Source: an uncultured Mediterranea sp. (GTDB taxonomy: Bacteria > Bacteroidota > Bacteroidia > Bacteroidales > Bacteroidaceae). From it: DNA of 64,000 bases. The translations under genes were made by a program, and so were the position numbers. A model generated the notes under the pieces. The model did not search any database. It worked only from the letters and a program-made list of their open reading frames with translations, and was not told where the DNA came from. Location: positions 1 to 64,000 of the forward strand of contig CALZEQ010000007.1 in assembly GCA_945641355.1 (NCBI GenBank), given 5' to 3'. Of this stretch, positions 44,663 through 53,557 are shown in pieces; the first letter of the stretch is position 1, and the number at the start of each line of letters is the position of its first letter.

Positions 44663-44747
44663 AGGGTGAAAAATAGGAATTTCCTCTCGTTGATTTGTTT
44701 TTTTATACTACTTTTGCAAGTTGAAATAAAAATAGGAGGTCTAACGT

Positions 44748-45347
44748 ATGTTTTCAGATTTTAGTTGGCAGCAGATGACCAGTGCCTTTATCGTGCTGTT
44801 TGCTGTGATTGACATTATCGGTTCCATACCCATCATCATAGATTTGAAGGAGAAGGGTAAAGATGTGAATGCCACCAAGGCCACGTTGATATCGTTTGCT
44901 TTGCTGGTGGGTTTCTTCTATGCGGGCGATATGCTGCTCAAGCTTTTCCATGTGGACATTGAGTCGTTTGCCGTAGCCGGCGCGTTCGTTATCTTCCTGC
45001 TGTCATTGGAGATGATTCTGGACATCGAAATCTTCAAGAATCAGGGCCCCATCAAGGAGGCCACTTTGGTGCCGCTGGTCTTTCCGCTATTGGCCGGTGC
45101 CGGAGCCTTCACCACACTGCTCTCCTTGCGTGCCGAGTATGCCAGCATCAACATCATCATTGCGCTGGTGCTCAATATGATTTGGGTCTATATCGTAGTG
45201 CGGCTTACGGGGCGGGTCGAACGCTTCCTGGGTAAGGGAGGCATCTATATCATCCGTAAGTTCTTCGGCATCATCCTGCTGGCCATTTCGGTCCGTCTCT
45301 TCACCGCCAACATCACCCAGTTGCTTGAGTCTCTGCAGCAGGGCTGA
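44748..45347 (+). CDS. MarC-family integral membrane protein
   Basis: A 199-residue inner-membrane protein with six hydrophobic helices and MarC-type motifs (FAVIDIIGSIPI in helix 1, then PLVFPLLAGAGAFTTLLSL). Members are of uncertain function; the name comes from the E. coli mar locus. The ATG at 44748 is preceded by AGGAGG at 44733-44738, an unusually strong Shine-Dalgarno for this phylum. A -7 box TACTTTTG lies at 44709-44716. The last 261 bases are overlapped antisense by the rhomboid gene. Confidence 0.88.
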   Translation: MFSDFSWQQMTSAFIVLFAVIDIIGSIPIIIDLKEKGKDVNATKATLISFALLVGFFYAGDMLLKLFHVDIESFAVAGAFVIFLLSLEMILDIEIFKNQGPIKEATLVPLVFPLLAGAGAFTTLLSLRAEYASINIIIALVLNMIWVYIVVRLTGRVERFLGKGGIYIIRKFFGIILLAISVRLFTANITQLLESLQQG

Positions 45348-45986
45348 TTCAGTATCGGATGCCTGTTCCGTCTCTTCCTCTTCGTCTTCCTCTTCGAAGG
45401 GGTCGGGGCGTTGCGGCCCTTGCTTCATGAAGGCTACCGCACATACAACACCTGCAACGGCACCGCTCAGATGTCCCTCCCACGACGTGGTGGCTTTGGC
45501 AAAGGTCGGGAACATGTTCCATACCAGTCCGCCGTACAGGAATGTAACCAGCAGTGAAATGGCCGTCAGGGGTACGTGACGGCGCAGTAGACCGCTGAAG
45601 AAGAGAAAGAAGGCCAGACCGTAGATGAGGCCGCTGGCTCCTACGTGCCAGCCCGGTTGGCCGATGACGAAAGTCAGCAGTCCGCACCCTATCCAGAGGG
45701 TAAAGAAAATGTACGACGCAATGCCCCGATAAAAATAGAAAAGGCACCACGACAGGAAGAAGAGTGGCAGGGTGTTGGCCATCAAATGGCGGTAACTGCT
45801 ATGTATCAGCGGATGGGCAAAGATGCCGAACACACCCCGCTGCTCGCGCGGGTAGATACCCAGCCGGCAGAAGTCCCAATCCATGCCCGTCTCCAGAAAT
45901 TTCAGCAGATAGAGCACGAACAACAGGAAGCAGGGAAATGCGGCTGCCAGGCAGATCCGCTGTAGGTCTTGTTTCATTTTTTGCAT
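45087..45986 (-). CDS. Rhomboid-family intramembrane serine protease with antisense-encoded tail
   Basis: 299 residues from 45986 (or 296 from 45977). Six helices carry the rhomboid active site: Asn71 in HLMANTLP, Ser118 in GASG and His172 in EGHLSGAVAG. The membrane core ends near residue 187, followed by an acidic run (FEEEDEEEETE, 198-207). From residue 214 on, the frame runs through DNA that codes for the MarC C-terminus on the other strand. This 86-residue hydrophilic tail has no membrane segment and may be a recent read-through past a lost stop. Rhomboids cleave membrane proteins within the bilayer. Confidence 0.82.
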   Translation of the reverse strand: MQKMKQDLQRICLAAAFPCFLLFVLYLLKFLETGMDWDFCRLGIYPREQRGVFGIFAHPLIHSSYRHLMANTLPLFFLSWCLFYFYRGIASYIFFTLWIGCGLLTFVIGQPGWHVGASGLIYGLAFFLFFSGLLRRHVPLTAISLLVTFLYGGLVWNMFPTFAKATTSWEGHLSGAVAGVVCAVAFMKQGPQRPDPFEEEDEEEETEQASDTESALLQRLKQLGDVGGEETDRNGQQDDAEELTDDIDASLTQEAFDPPRKPHYDIDPNHIEHQRNDDVDAGILGTQGEQCGEGSGTGQ

Positions 45987-46077
45987 ACAAAGTTTCCTTT
46001 TTGCACTTTATATATTCGTTTCATGTTACAATACTACAGATTATTTACGGAAAATACGAAAAAAATCTGTTTTTATT

Positions 46078-46107
46078 TTTGATAGTAAGTATTAATTCGT
46101 AATTTTG
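46078..46107 (+). promoter_or_regulatory. Promoter of the glycogen operon
   Basis: TTTG (46078-46081), an 18-base spacer and TAATTTTG (46100-46107), 65 bases before the GH133 ATG. Confidence 0.65.
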
Positions 46108-46172
46108 GGCATCGCTATCAGTGGGTGTGATGGCGTGAACCTGAATAATTAACCTTTAAATAATGCACAACT

Positions 46173-48113
46173 ATGAGTTATTTACGATTTGACAAGACCC
46201 TGATGATCAATCTGCAGGAATCTTTGCCAAGGGAGATTCTTCGGACGAACAAGTCGGGTGCCTATCATTGTACGACAATTGTGGATTGTAACACACGCAA
46301 ATATCACGGTTTGTTGGTGATGCCTGTCCCCAACCTGGACGATGAGAACCATGTGCTGCTATCTTCTTTGGATGAAACGGTAATTCAGCATGGTGCGGAG
46401 TTTAACTTGGGATTGCATAAATATCAAGGAAATAACTTTAGTCCCAACGGGCACAAGTATATCCGGGAGTTTGACTGTGAGCATATCCCTGCCACTACCT
46501 ATCGGGTAGGCGGAGTTATCCTTCGGAAAGAGAAAATCTTCGTTCACCACGAAAACCGGATTCTGATTCGTTACACCTTGGTCGATGCCCATTCGGCAAC
46601 TACACTTCGTTTCCGTCCGTTCCTTGCCTTCCGCAGCGTACGCGAATATACGCACGAGAATCCGCAGGCCAGCCGCGAATATCAGCTGGTAGAGAACGGC
46701 ATCAAGACCTGCATGTACCCCGGCTATCCCGAACTCTACATGCAGCTCAACAAGAAGAACGAGTTCCACTTCCAGCCCGACTGGTATCGGGGTATAGAGT
46801 ATCCCAAGGAACAGGAACGTGGATACGACTTCAACGAGGACCTCTATGTGCCCGGATACTTCGAGGTGGATATCAAGAAGGGCGAGAGCATCGTCTTCTC
46901 GGCAGGTGTGTCCGAGGTGTCTACCCGCAGGCTGAAACAGACTTTCGAGGCCGAAGTGGAAGACCGCACACCGCGTGACAGTTTCTATCACTGTCTGAAG
47001 AACTCGGCCCACCAGTTCCACAACAAACAGGGTGACGAACACTACGTGCTGGCCGGCTATCCCTGGTTCAAGTGCCGTGCCCGCGACCTCTTCATCTCAC
47101 TGCCGGGCCTGACGCTGGCCGTGGACGAGCGCGACGAGTTTGAAGATGTGATGGCAACGGCAGCGAAAGCTATCCGCCAGTTCATCAACGGCGAGCCCTC
47201 TACCTATAAGATATATGAAATGGAGCATCCCGACATCCTGCTTTGGGCCGTATGGTGCCTGCAGCAGTATGCGAAGGATACCTCGCGCGAACAATGCCGC
47301 GAGCGCTACGGCGAATTGCTGGAGGAAATCATGCAGTTCATTCTGGACCGTAAGCACGACAACCTCTTCCTGCATGACAATGGCCTGCTATTCACCAACG
47401 GCAGCGACAAGGCTATCACGTGGATGAACTCTACCGCTGACGGCCGTCCCGTCATTCCGCGTACGGGATACATCGTTGAGGTGAATGCATTGTGGTACAA
47501 TGCACTCCGTTTCGTGGCCGACCTCTTCCGCGAAAGCGACAAGGCAACGTTGGTCGAAGAACTGGACACACAGGCCGAAAAGGCCGGCAAGGCGTTTGTC
47601 GATGTGTTCCGCAACGAATATGGCTATCTGTTCGACTATGTGGACGGATATATGATGGACTGGAGCGTGCGCCCCAATATGATCTTTACGGTTGCATTCG
47701 ACTATTCTCCTCTGGACCGGGCACAGAAGAAGCAGGTACTGGACATCGTGACCAAGGAACTGCTGACACCCAAGGGACTGCGTACCCTGAGCCCCAAGAG
47801 CGGCGGCTACAACCCCAACTACGTGGGACCGCAACGGCAGCGTGACTATGCCTATCACCAGGGAACAGCTTGGCCCTGGCTGCTGGGATTCTATATGGAA
47901 GCCTACCTGCGCATCTACAAGATGAGCGGTATCTCCTTTGTAGAACGCTATCTGATAGGTATGGAAGACGAGATGACCTCGCACTGCATCGGTGCGTTGC
48001 CCGAACTGTTTGACGGCAATCCCCCGTTTGTAGGACGTGGAGCAGTCTCCTTTGCCATGAACACGGCAGAGATGCTGCGCATCTTGAAGTTATTGTCAAA
48101 GTATAATTTATAA
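46173..48113 (+). CDS. Glycogen debranching enzyme (amylo-alpha-1,6-glucosidase, GH133)
   Basis: 646 residues without a signal peptide, so cytoplasmic. It has an N-terminal GDE domain (about 15-240) with TNKSGAYHCTTIVDCNTRKYHGLLV, and a C-terminal (alpha/alpha)6 barrel with WFKCRARDLFISLPGL, the aromatic-rich YLFDYVDGYMMDWSVRPN and YAYHQGTAWPWLLG. The enzyme removes alpha-1,6 branch stubs of glycogen. First gene of a three-gene operon; the next starts 14 bases downstream. Confidence 0.92.
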   Translation: MSYLRFDKTLMINLQESLPREILRTNKSGAYHCTTIVDCNTRKYHGLLVMPVPNLDDENHVLLSSLDETVIQHGAEFNLGLHKYQGNNFSPNGHKYIREFDCEHIPATTYRVGGVILRKEKIFVHHENRILIRYTLVDAHSATTLRFRPFLAFRSVREYTHENPQASREYQLVENGIKTCMYPGYPELYMQLNKKNEFHFQPDWYRGIEYPKEQERGYDFNEDLYVPGYFEVDIKKGESIVFSAGVSEVSTRRLKQTFEAEVEDRTPRDSFYHCLKNSAHQFHNKQGDEHYVLAGYPWFKCRARDLFISLPGLTLAVDERDEFEDVMATAAKAIRQFINGEPSTYKIYEMEHPDILLWAVWCLQQYAKDTSREQCRERYGELLEEIMQFILDRKHDNLFLHDNGLLFTNGSDKAITWMNSTADGRPVIPRTGYIVEVNALWYNALRFVADLFRESDKATLVEELDTQAEKAGKAFVDVFRNEYGYLFDYVDGYMMDWSVRPNMIFTVAFDYSPLDRAQKKQVLDIVTKELLTPKGLRTLSPKSGGYNPNYVGPQRQRDYAYHQGTAWPWLLGFYMEAYLRIYKMSGISFVERYLIGMEDEMTSHCIGALPELFDGNPPFVGRGAVSFAMNTAEMLRILKLLSKYNL

Positions 48114-48127
48114 GAGGAGGAACAACA

Positions 48128-49396
48128 ATGAAAGTATTAATGTTTGGATGGGAATTTCCTCCCAAGATATATGGTGGTCTGGCTGTTGCGTCGTATGGTA
48201 TCACGAAGGGGCTGAGCCTGCAGGGCGATATCGAGACTACGTTCTGTATGCCGAAACCCTGTGGTGACGAAGAGAAGTTCCTGAATATTGTGGGTATGAA
48301 CCAGGTGCCTATCGTGTGGCGCGACGTTGACTACGATTACTTGAAGCAACGCCTGCCCTCTTATGCAACCCCTGAGCAGTACTACGCATTCCGTGATCAT
48401 ATCTATGCCGATTTTTCGTACATGCATGTCAACGACTTGGGATGTATGGAGTTTGCCGGTGGCTATCCGGGCAACCTGCACGAAGAAATCAACAACTTCT
48501 CCATCATAGCCGGCGTGGTGGCACGTCAGCAGGAGTTTGACATCATCCATGCACACGACTGGCTCACCTATCCAGCAGGCGTACATGCTAAGATGGTAAG
48601 CGGAAAGCCGCTTTGCATCCATGTGCATGCTACCGACTTCGACCGCTCACGCGGTAAGGTGAATCCGACAGTCTACTCTATTGAAAAGAACGGTATGGAT
48701 CATGCAGACTGCATCATGTGCGTTTCCGAGCTGACACGCCAGACAGTGATTCATCAGTATCATCAGGATCCGCGCAAGTGTTTCGCCATGCACAATGCAG
48801 TATATCCATTGTCACAAGAGTTGCAGGACATTCCGCGTCCCGATCATTCAAAGGAGAAAGTGGTTACCTTCCTGGGCCGTATCACTATGCAGAAGGGACC
48901 AGAATATTTTGTTGAAGCTGCCGCCATGGTACTGAAACGTACCCGCAACATCCGCTTTGTGATGGCAGGTAGTGGCGATATGATGAATGCCATGATCAAT
49001 CTGGCAGCCGAGCGTGGCATTGCCGACCGTTTCCACTTCCCCGGCTTCATGAAAGGCAAGCAGGTTTACGAAGTCTATAAGAACAGTGACGTCTTTGTGA
49101 TGCCCTCTGTATCCGAGCCCTTTGGTATTGCACCGTTGGAGGCCATGCAGTGTGGTACTCCTTCCATCATTTCCAAGCAATCAGGTTGCGGTGAGATTTT
49201 GGATAAGGTGATAAAGACCGACTACTGGGATATTCACGCCATGGCTGATGCCATCTACTCCATCTGTACCAACCGCTCGCTCTTCCAGTATCTGCAGGAA
49301 GAGGGCAAGAAAGAGGTTGACGGCATCACTTGGGAAAAGGTAGGATTACGCATCCGTGCCCTTTACGAGGAAGTAATCAGAAATTACGGTAAATAA
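48128..49396 (+). CDS. Glycosyltransferase family 4 protein, glycogen-synthase-like
   Basis: A 422-residue GT-B fold transferase. The N-terminal half begins MKVLMFGWEFPPKIYGGLAV, with the Gly-rich loop that binds the nucleotide in glycogen synthases, and contains IIHAHDWLTYPAG. The C-terminal half has TFLGRITMQKGPEYFVEAA and the donor-binding EPFGIAPLEAMQCGTP. It probably elongates glycogen from a nucleotide-glucose, given its neighbours GH133 and GH57. Family assignment is firm; substrate is inferred from context. Confidence 0.88.
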   Translation: MKVLMFGWEFPPKIYGGLAVASYGITKGLSLQGDIETTFCMPKPCGDEEKFLNIVGMNQVPIVWRDVDYDYLKQRLPSYATPEQYYAFRDHIYADFSYMHVNDLGCMEFAGGYPGNLHEEINNFSIIAGVVARQQEFDIIHAHDWLTYPAGVHAKMVSGKPLCIHVHATDFDRSRGKVNPTVYSIEKNGMDHADCIMCVSELTRQTVIHQYHQDPRKCFAMHNAVYPLSQELQDIPRPDHSKEKVVTFLGRITMQKGPEYFVEAAAMVLKRTRNIRFVMAGSGDMMNAMINLAAERGIADRFHFPGFMKGKQVYEVYKNSDVFVMPSVSEPFGIAPLEAMQCGTPSIISKQSGCGEILDKVIKTDYWDIHAMADAIYSICTNRSLFQYLQEEGKKEVDGITWEKVGLRIRALYEEVIRNYGK

Positions 49397-49414
49397 TAAA
49401 ACAAGAATAACGAT

Positions 49415-50830
49415 ATGAGAACCATTTGTCTTTATTTTGAAATACATCAAATCATTCATCTGAAACGTTACCGCTTCTTTGATATCGGTACCAACCACTA
49501 CTACTACGATGACTATGCCAACGAAACCAGCATCAACGACGTAGCCGAACGCTCCTATATACCTGCACTGAATACCTTGATTGAGATGGTCAAGAACTCG
49601 AATGGTGCCTTCAAGGTTGCTCTCTCTATCTCGGGCGTAGCTCTGGAGCAGCTCGAAATTCATGCACCTGCCGTCATTGACCTGCTGCATCAGCTCAATG
49701 ATACCGGTTGCTGTGAGTTCCTGGCTGAACCTTATTCTCACGGCCTCTCTTCGCTGGCCAATGAGGATTGCTTCAAGGAAGAGGTGATGCGCCAGAGCGA
49801 AAAGATGAAGCAGATGTTCGGAAAGGCTCCCAAGGTATTCCGCAACTCCAGCCTCATCTATTCCGACGAAATCGGTGCCGCTGTGGCTTCGATGGGCTTT
49901 AAGGGTATGCTGACTGAGGGTGCTAAGCACATTCTGGGTTGGAAGAGCCCCCACTATGTATATCATTGCAACATGAATCCCAATCTGAAGTTGCTGTTGC
50001 GCGACTTCAAGTTGTCAGATGATATCAGCTTGCGCTTCTCCAACTCGGAGTGGAGCGAGTATCCGCTGTTTGCCGACAAGTACATCGGTTGGATTGACTC
50101 ACTGCCGCAAGAAGAGCAGGTCATCAACATTTTCATGGAACTGTGTGCACTGGGTATCTACCAGCCGCTCTCTTCCAATATCCTGGAATTCCTCAAAGCA
50201 TTGCCGGCTTGTGCCAAGGAGAAAGGCATCACCTTCTCCACTCCCACCGAGGTGGTTACCAAACTGAAACCTATCTCGCAACTCGACGTTCCTTATCCCA
50301 TGTCGTGGGTGGACGAGGAGAGAGATACCAGCTGCTGGCTGGGTAACGTGATGCAGCGCGAGGCCTTCAACAAACTCTACAGCGTGGCCGAACGTGTACA
50401 CATCTGCGATGACCGCCGCATCAAGCAAGATTGGGATTATCTGCAGGCCAGCAATAACTTCCGCTTCATGACGACGAAGCAGAACAGCGTTACTTTGTCC
50501 CGTGGAATCTATGAATCACCTTACGATGCTTTCACCAACTATATGAACATCTTGGGTGACTTCATCAAACGGGTGGATTCCCTCTATCCGGTGGACATCG
50601 ACAACGAGGAGCTGAACGCACTGCTTACTACGATACGTAACCAGGGCAACGAGATTGAGGAACTGCACAAGGAGCTGGACAAGGCACAGGCCAAGTTGGG
50701 CAAGGTAGAAAAGGCAGCCAAACCGGCTAAGGAACCTGCAGCAAAGAAGCCCGCAGCCAAAAAGACGGTAGCCAAGAAACCTGCAGCCAAGAAGCCGGCT
50801 GCAAAGAAAGAACCTGAGAAGGAAAGTTAA
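49415..50830 (+). CDS. Glycoside hydrolase family 57 alpha-amylase-like enzyme with Lys/Ala/Pro-rich tail
   Basis: A 471-residue cytoplasmic GH57 enzyme, starting MRTICLYFEIHQIIHLKRYR, where the HQ pair is a GH57 conserved site. The nucleophile is likely Glu105 in CEFLAEPYSHG. GH57 members act as amylases or 4-alpha-glucanotransferases. From about residue 405 a coiled-coil-like stretch (EELHKELDKAQAKLG) leads into a strongly basic tail (about 430-471) of KPAAKK-type repeats, unlike the acidic rest. This tail resembles histone H1-like or nucleoid-protein tails and its role is not known. Last gene of the operon. Confidence 0.9.
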   Translation: MRTICLYFEIHQIIHLKRYRFFDIGTNHYYYDDYANETSINDVAERSYIPALNTLIEMVKNSNGAFKVALSISGVALEQLEIHAPAVIDLLHQLNDTGCCEFLAEPYSHGLSSLANEDCFKEEVMRQSEKMKQMFGKAPKVFRNSSLIYSDEIGAAVASMGFKGMLTEGAKHILGWKSPHYVYHCNMNPNLKLLLRDFKLSDDISLRFSNSEWSEYPLFADKYIGWIDSLPQEEQVINIFMELCALGIYQPLSSNILEFLKALPACAKEKGITFSTPTEVVTKLKPISQLDVPYPMSWVDEERDTSCWLGNVMQREAFNKLYSVAERVHICDDRRIKQDWDYLQASNNFRFMTTKQNSVTLSRGIYESPYDAFTNYMNILGDFIKRVDSLYPVDIDNEELNALLTTIRNQGNEIEELHKELDKAQAKLGKVEKAAKPAKEPAAKKPAAKKTVAKKPAAKKPAAKKEPEKES

Positions 50831-50845
50831 GCGTTTTTTTATAAG

Positions 50846-50933
50846 TACTGCGTGGCTAATCGCCACGTAGTATATTTCATACAATAAATAGCAAGGGGAT
50901 GGGGTCCGTGAAGGATGTACATCCTCTTTTTTT
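50846..50933 (+). terminator. Two hairpins ending the glycogen operon
   Basis: TACTGCGTGGC (50846-50856) pairs with GCCACGTAGTA (50862-50872). A second palindrome AGGATGTACATCCT (50912-50925) is followed by a run of seven T, which makes it the more probable terminator. Confidence 0.75.
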
Positions 50934-50983
50934 GTGTGAACGAGGCAATCAGGAAGCGCGTCCGGAGGGAGTGGCATGAAGTG

Positions 50984-53107
50984 TCAGGAGGTCAGCACGA
51001 TGCGGTCGCCCAGTTCGCGTGCCATGGCGTTTTGCACCTTGCGCAGGTCGCTGTAGCGCTTCATGATGTCGTTGCAGCGGGTTTCGTCGTTTACTACGGC
51101 GGGATCCTGCAGGGCACGCATCAGGTGCTTCAGTTCGGCACTCACGATGGCATACTTGAAGTCCACCAGCAGCATGGGTACCAGTTCTACCAGTCTCTCC
51201 TCGTCTGTCACGATCTTCTGGTTCTTCGAGTGGTACTTGCTCAGCTGGTAGCGGTTGCTTATCAGTTCGGCACTGAGGCGGCTGATGGTCGGGTCGGGGT
51301 GAGCCACGAAGTACCGTTCGGCCACAAAGCCCTCCTGATGGATGTGCTCTACAGCCTCAACCAGCATCCGGCGATGCAGTGGATTGTGAAATGTCAGTTC
51401 GTCGTTCCTCAGATCGCTGGCTATATACTCGGTTACGGTCAGCGGCGTATCATGGCCGTTGTCATCGGTCACGTTGCACATCACCTTTTCGCCATAGCGT
51501 ACCAGCATCTGTAGAATCTGCCGTTCGTAGCGGTAGAACTCATTCTCTTCCTTCGCCTCCATAGGGAGGAACGATGTCGAGGGAGGTGCAGACACGTCAC
51601 CCGGATAGGGACTCTCGGGCGTGTCTACGGGGGGAGGTGGTGGGGGTACCTCACCGCCTTCCGATACAGGCTGTGTGGACGAGGAAAGGACGGTCGCATC
51701 GGTCTCGGTCGGGTCGGTACCGGGCATGGGAGTGCCCTCTGCCAGCCGACGCGCCCGTTGGCGTTCGCGCTCGGCCTGTTCGGCACGTGCTTCCGCCTGT
51801 TTTTCGCGTCGCTTGGCCACTTCAGATACCAGCAGGCGGTCTTCCACATGCAGCAACTGGGCACACTCCTTGATGTAGACATCGCGCACAATGGCTTCGG
51901 GTATTACCGAGATGCTCTGCACCAGACTGCCTATCAGTTCGGCCCGTTTGATGGGGTCGCGTCCCGCATCTTCCAGCAGCAGGTTGGCCTTGAAGCGGAT
52001 GAAGTCTGTCTCGTGTTGGTGGATGAACTCCTGAAACTCCGTGGAGTTGTGCTTGCGGGCGAAGGAGTCGGGGTCGTCCCCGTCGGGCAGCAGGCATACC
52101 TTGATGTTCATGCCCTCTTCCAACAGCATGTCGATGCCTCGCAGCGAGGCATGTATGCCGGCTTCGTCACCGTCGTACAGAATGGTCATGTTGTTGGTGA
52201 AGCGGTGTATCATCCGTATTTGGCCGGTTGTCAGTGCCGTACCCGATGAGGCCACTACATTCTCCACGCCGCTCTGGTGCATGGAGATGACGTCGGTGTA
52301 ACCTTCCACCAGAAAGCAGCGGTCCTGTTTCACGATGGCCTGTTTTGCAAAGTAGATGCCATACAGTTCGTTGCTTTTGTGGTAGATGTCCGATTCGGGC
52401 GAGTTGACATACTTCACCTTCACTCCCTTGGTAGCACTGGCCAGCACTCGTCCGCCGAAGGCTACTACCTTGCCCGACAGTGTGTGTACGGGGAAGATGA
52501 CACGGCCCCAAAAGCGGTCGCGCAGGCGGTGATCGTCCGTCTCGTAGCAGAGTCCCGTTTTCAGCAGGTATTCTGCCTTGTATCCTTTCTTCTGTGCCTC
52601 TTGTGCCATGGCGTCGCGGCTCTCGGTACAGTAGCCCAGCTGAAACTTTTCGATGATGTCGTCGCGGAAGCCCCGGCTGCGTAGGTAGACCATGCCGACA
52701 CTGCGCCCTTCGGTGTGGTGGCGCAGGATGTTCTGGAAATAGTCGCGGGCAAACTGGTTGACGATGAAGAGGCTCTCACGTTCGCTCTGTGCCTGCTTCT
52801 GCTCGTTGGTCAGCTCCTTCTCCTTCACCTCGATGCCATACTTCTTGGCCAGATATTTCAACGCTTCGGGATAGGAGAGCTGTTCGTGCTCCATGATGAA
52901 GTGTACGGCATTGCCTCCCTTGCCGCAGGCAAAGCACTTGCACAATCCCTTGGCAGGTGATACGTAGAACGAGGGGGTCTTGTCGTCGTGAAAGGGGCAC
53001 AAGCCCACATAGTTCACACCGCGTTTGCGCAGGGTGACGAAGTCTGACACGACATCGTATATCTGTGCCGCATCCAGTATCCGGTCTATGGTGGCTTGGT
53101 CTATCAT
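50984..53107 (-). CDS. dnaG: DNA primase
   Basis: A 707-residue primase that makes RNA primers at the replication fork. The CHC2 zinc site is Cys37, His40, Cys58, Cys61 in CPFHDDKTPSF and CFACGKGG. The RNA-polymerase/Toprim core contains VEGYTDVISMHQ and ILYDGDEAGIHAS. A helicase-binding region fills the C-terminus. Between core and C-domain, at about 440-520, is a long low-complexity linker with six consecutive prolines (near 485) and many acidic, Ser and Thr residues. The gene has its own promoter, unlike the rpsU-dnaG-rpoD operons of enterics. Confidence 0.95.
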   Translation of the reverse strand: MIDQATIDRILDAAQIYDVVSDFVTLRKRGVNYVGLCPFHDDKTPSFYVSPAKGLCKCFACGKGGNAVHFIMEHEQLSYPEALKYLAKKYGIEVKEKELTNEQKQAQSERESLFIVNQFARDYFQNILRHHTEGRSVGMVYLRSRGFRDDIIEKFQLGYCTESRDAMAQEAQKKGYKAEYLLKTGLCYETDDHRLRDRFWGRVIFPVHTLSGKVVAFGGRVLASATKGVKVKYVNSPESDIYHKSNELYGIYFAKQAIVKQDRCFLVEGYTDVISMHQSGVENVVASSGTALTTGQIRMIHRFTNNMTILYDGDEAGIHASLRGIDMLLEEGMNIKVCLLPDGDDPDSFARKHNSTEFQEFIHQHETDFIRFKANLLLEDAGRDPIKRAELIGSLVQSISVIPEAIVRDVYIKECAQLLHVEDRLLVSEVAKRREKQAEARAEQAERERQRARRLAEGTPMPGTDPTETDATVLSSSTQPVSEGGEVPPPPPPVDTPESPYPGDVSAPPSTSFLPMEAKEENEFYRYERQILQMLVRYGEKVMCNVTDDNGHDTPLTVTEYIASDLRNDELTFHNPLHRRMLVEAVEHIHQEGFVAERYFVAHPDPTISRLSAELISNRYQLSKYHSKNQKIVTDEERLVELVPMLLVDFKYAIVSAELKHLMRALQDPAVVNDETRCNDIMKRYSDLRKVQNAMARELGDRIVLTS

Positions 53108-53155
53108 GCTCTTCTACTTCCGTTTTAAGTTCGTTCGAATGCCGTTTGAACGGTG

Positions 53156-53187
53156 CAAAAATAGGGATTAATTACAGTTCGTGCAAG
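53156..53187 (-). promoter_or_regulatory. Promoter of dnaG
   Basis: On the minus strand CTTG (53187-53184), a 20-base spacer and TATTTTTG (53163-53156), 48 bases before the ATG. Confidence 0.7.
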
Positions 53188-53224
53188 GGTAGGGTACCAA
53201 CGTTTGCGAATAATCCTCTATTTA

Positions 53225-53255
53225 TTTGCTCTCATCAAATAAATTTGTACTTTTG
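53225..53255 (+). promoter_or_regulatory. Promoter of the NVEALA peptide gene
   Basis: TTTG (53225-53228), a 19-base spacer, TACTTTTG (53248-53255), 31 bases before the ATG: consensus. Confidence 0.8.
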
Positions 53256-53286
53256 CACAAGTATTAATCATTAAATTCAAAACACG

Positions 53287-53535
53287 ATGAAAAAAAGGTT
53301 TTTGTTTTTTGCCCTTATGGGTTTGCTGGGAGTTGTTTGTTATTATTTAGCTAATAATAATGATAGAAAATTAAGTGATATTCAGCTTGCTAATATAGAA
53401 GCACTGGCAAGCGGTGAGGATCCTTACATCAATGCATGTAATACATATTGTGTCTATGATGTTCAGTCTGTTTGTGTTTTGTTTACAAATAAAGGATATA
53501 CAATTAATTGCTACAGTATGCGTTCTTGGATGTAA
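53287..53535 (+). CDS. NVEALA-family exported peptide
   Basis: 82 residues. A hydrophobic N-terminal segment (about 4-22) precedes the family hallmark SDIQLANIEALASGE (30-44), a variant of the conserved ...L-N-V-E-A-L-A. The mature part has four cysteines (51, 55, 63, 75) suited to two disulfides and many Tyr. NVEALA proteins are small, diverse Bacteroidota peptides usually next to BF3164-like lipoproteins, as here; their function is unknown. It is visibly more AT-rich than its neighbours, which suggests recent arrival or a different selection. The next gene starts 22 bases on. Confidence 0.88.
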   Translation: MKKRFLFFALMGLLGVVCYYLANNNDRKLSDIQLANIEALASGEDPYINACNTYCVYDVQSVCVLFTNKGYTINCYSMRSWM

Positions 53536-53557
53536 AACATAATTTCACTATATTATT

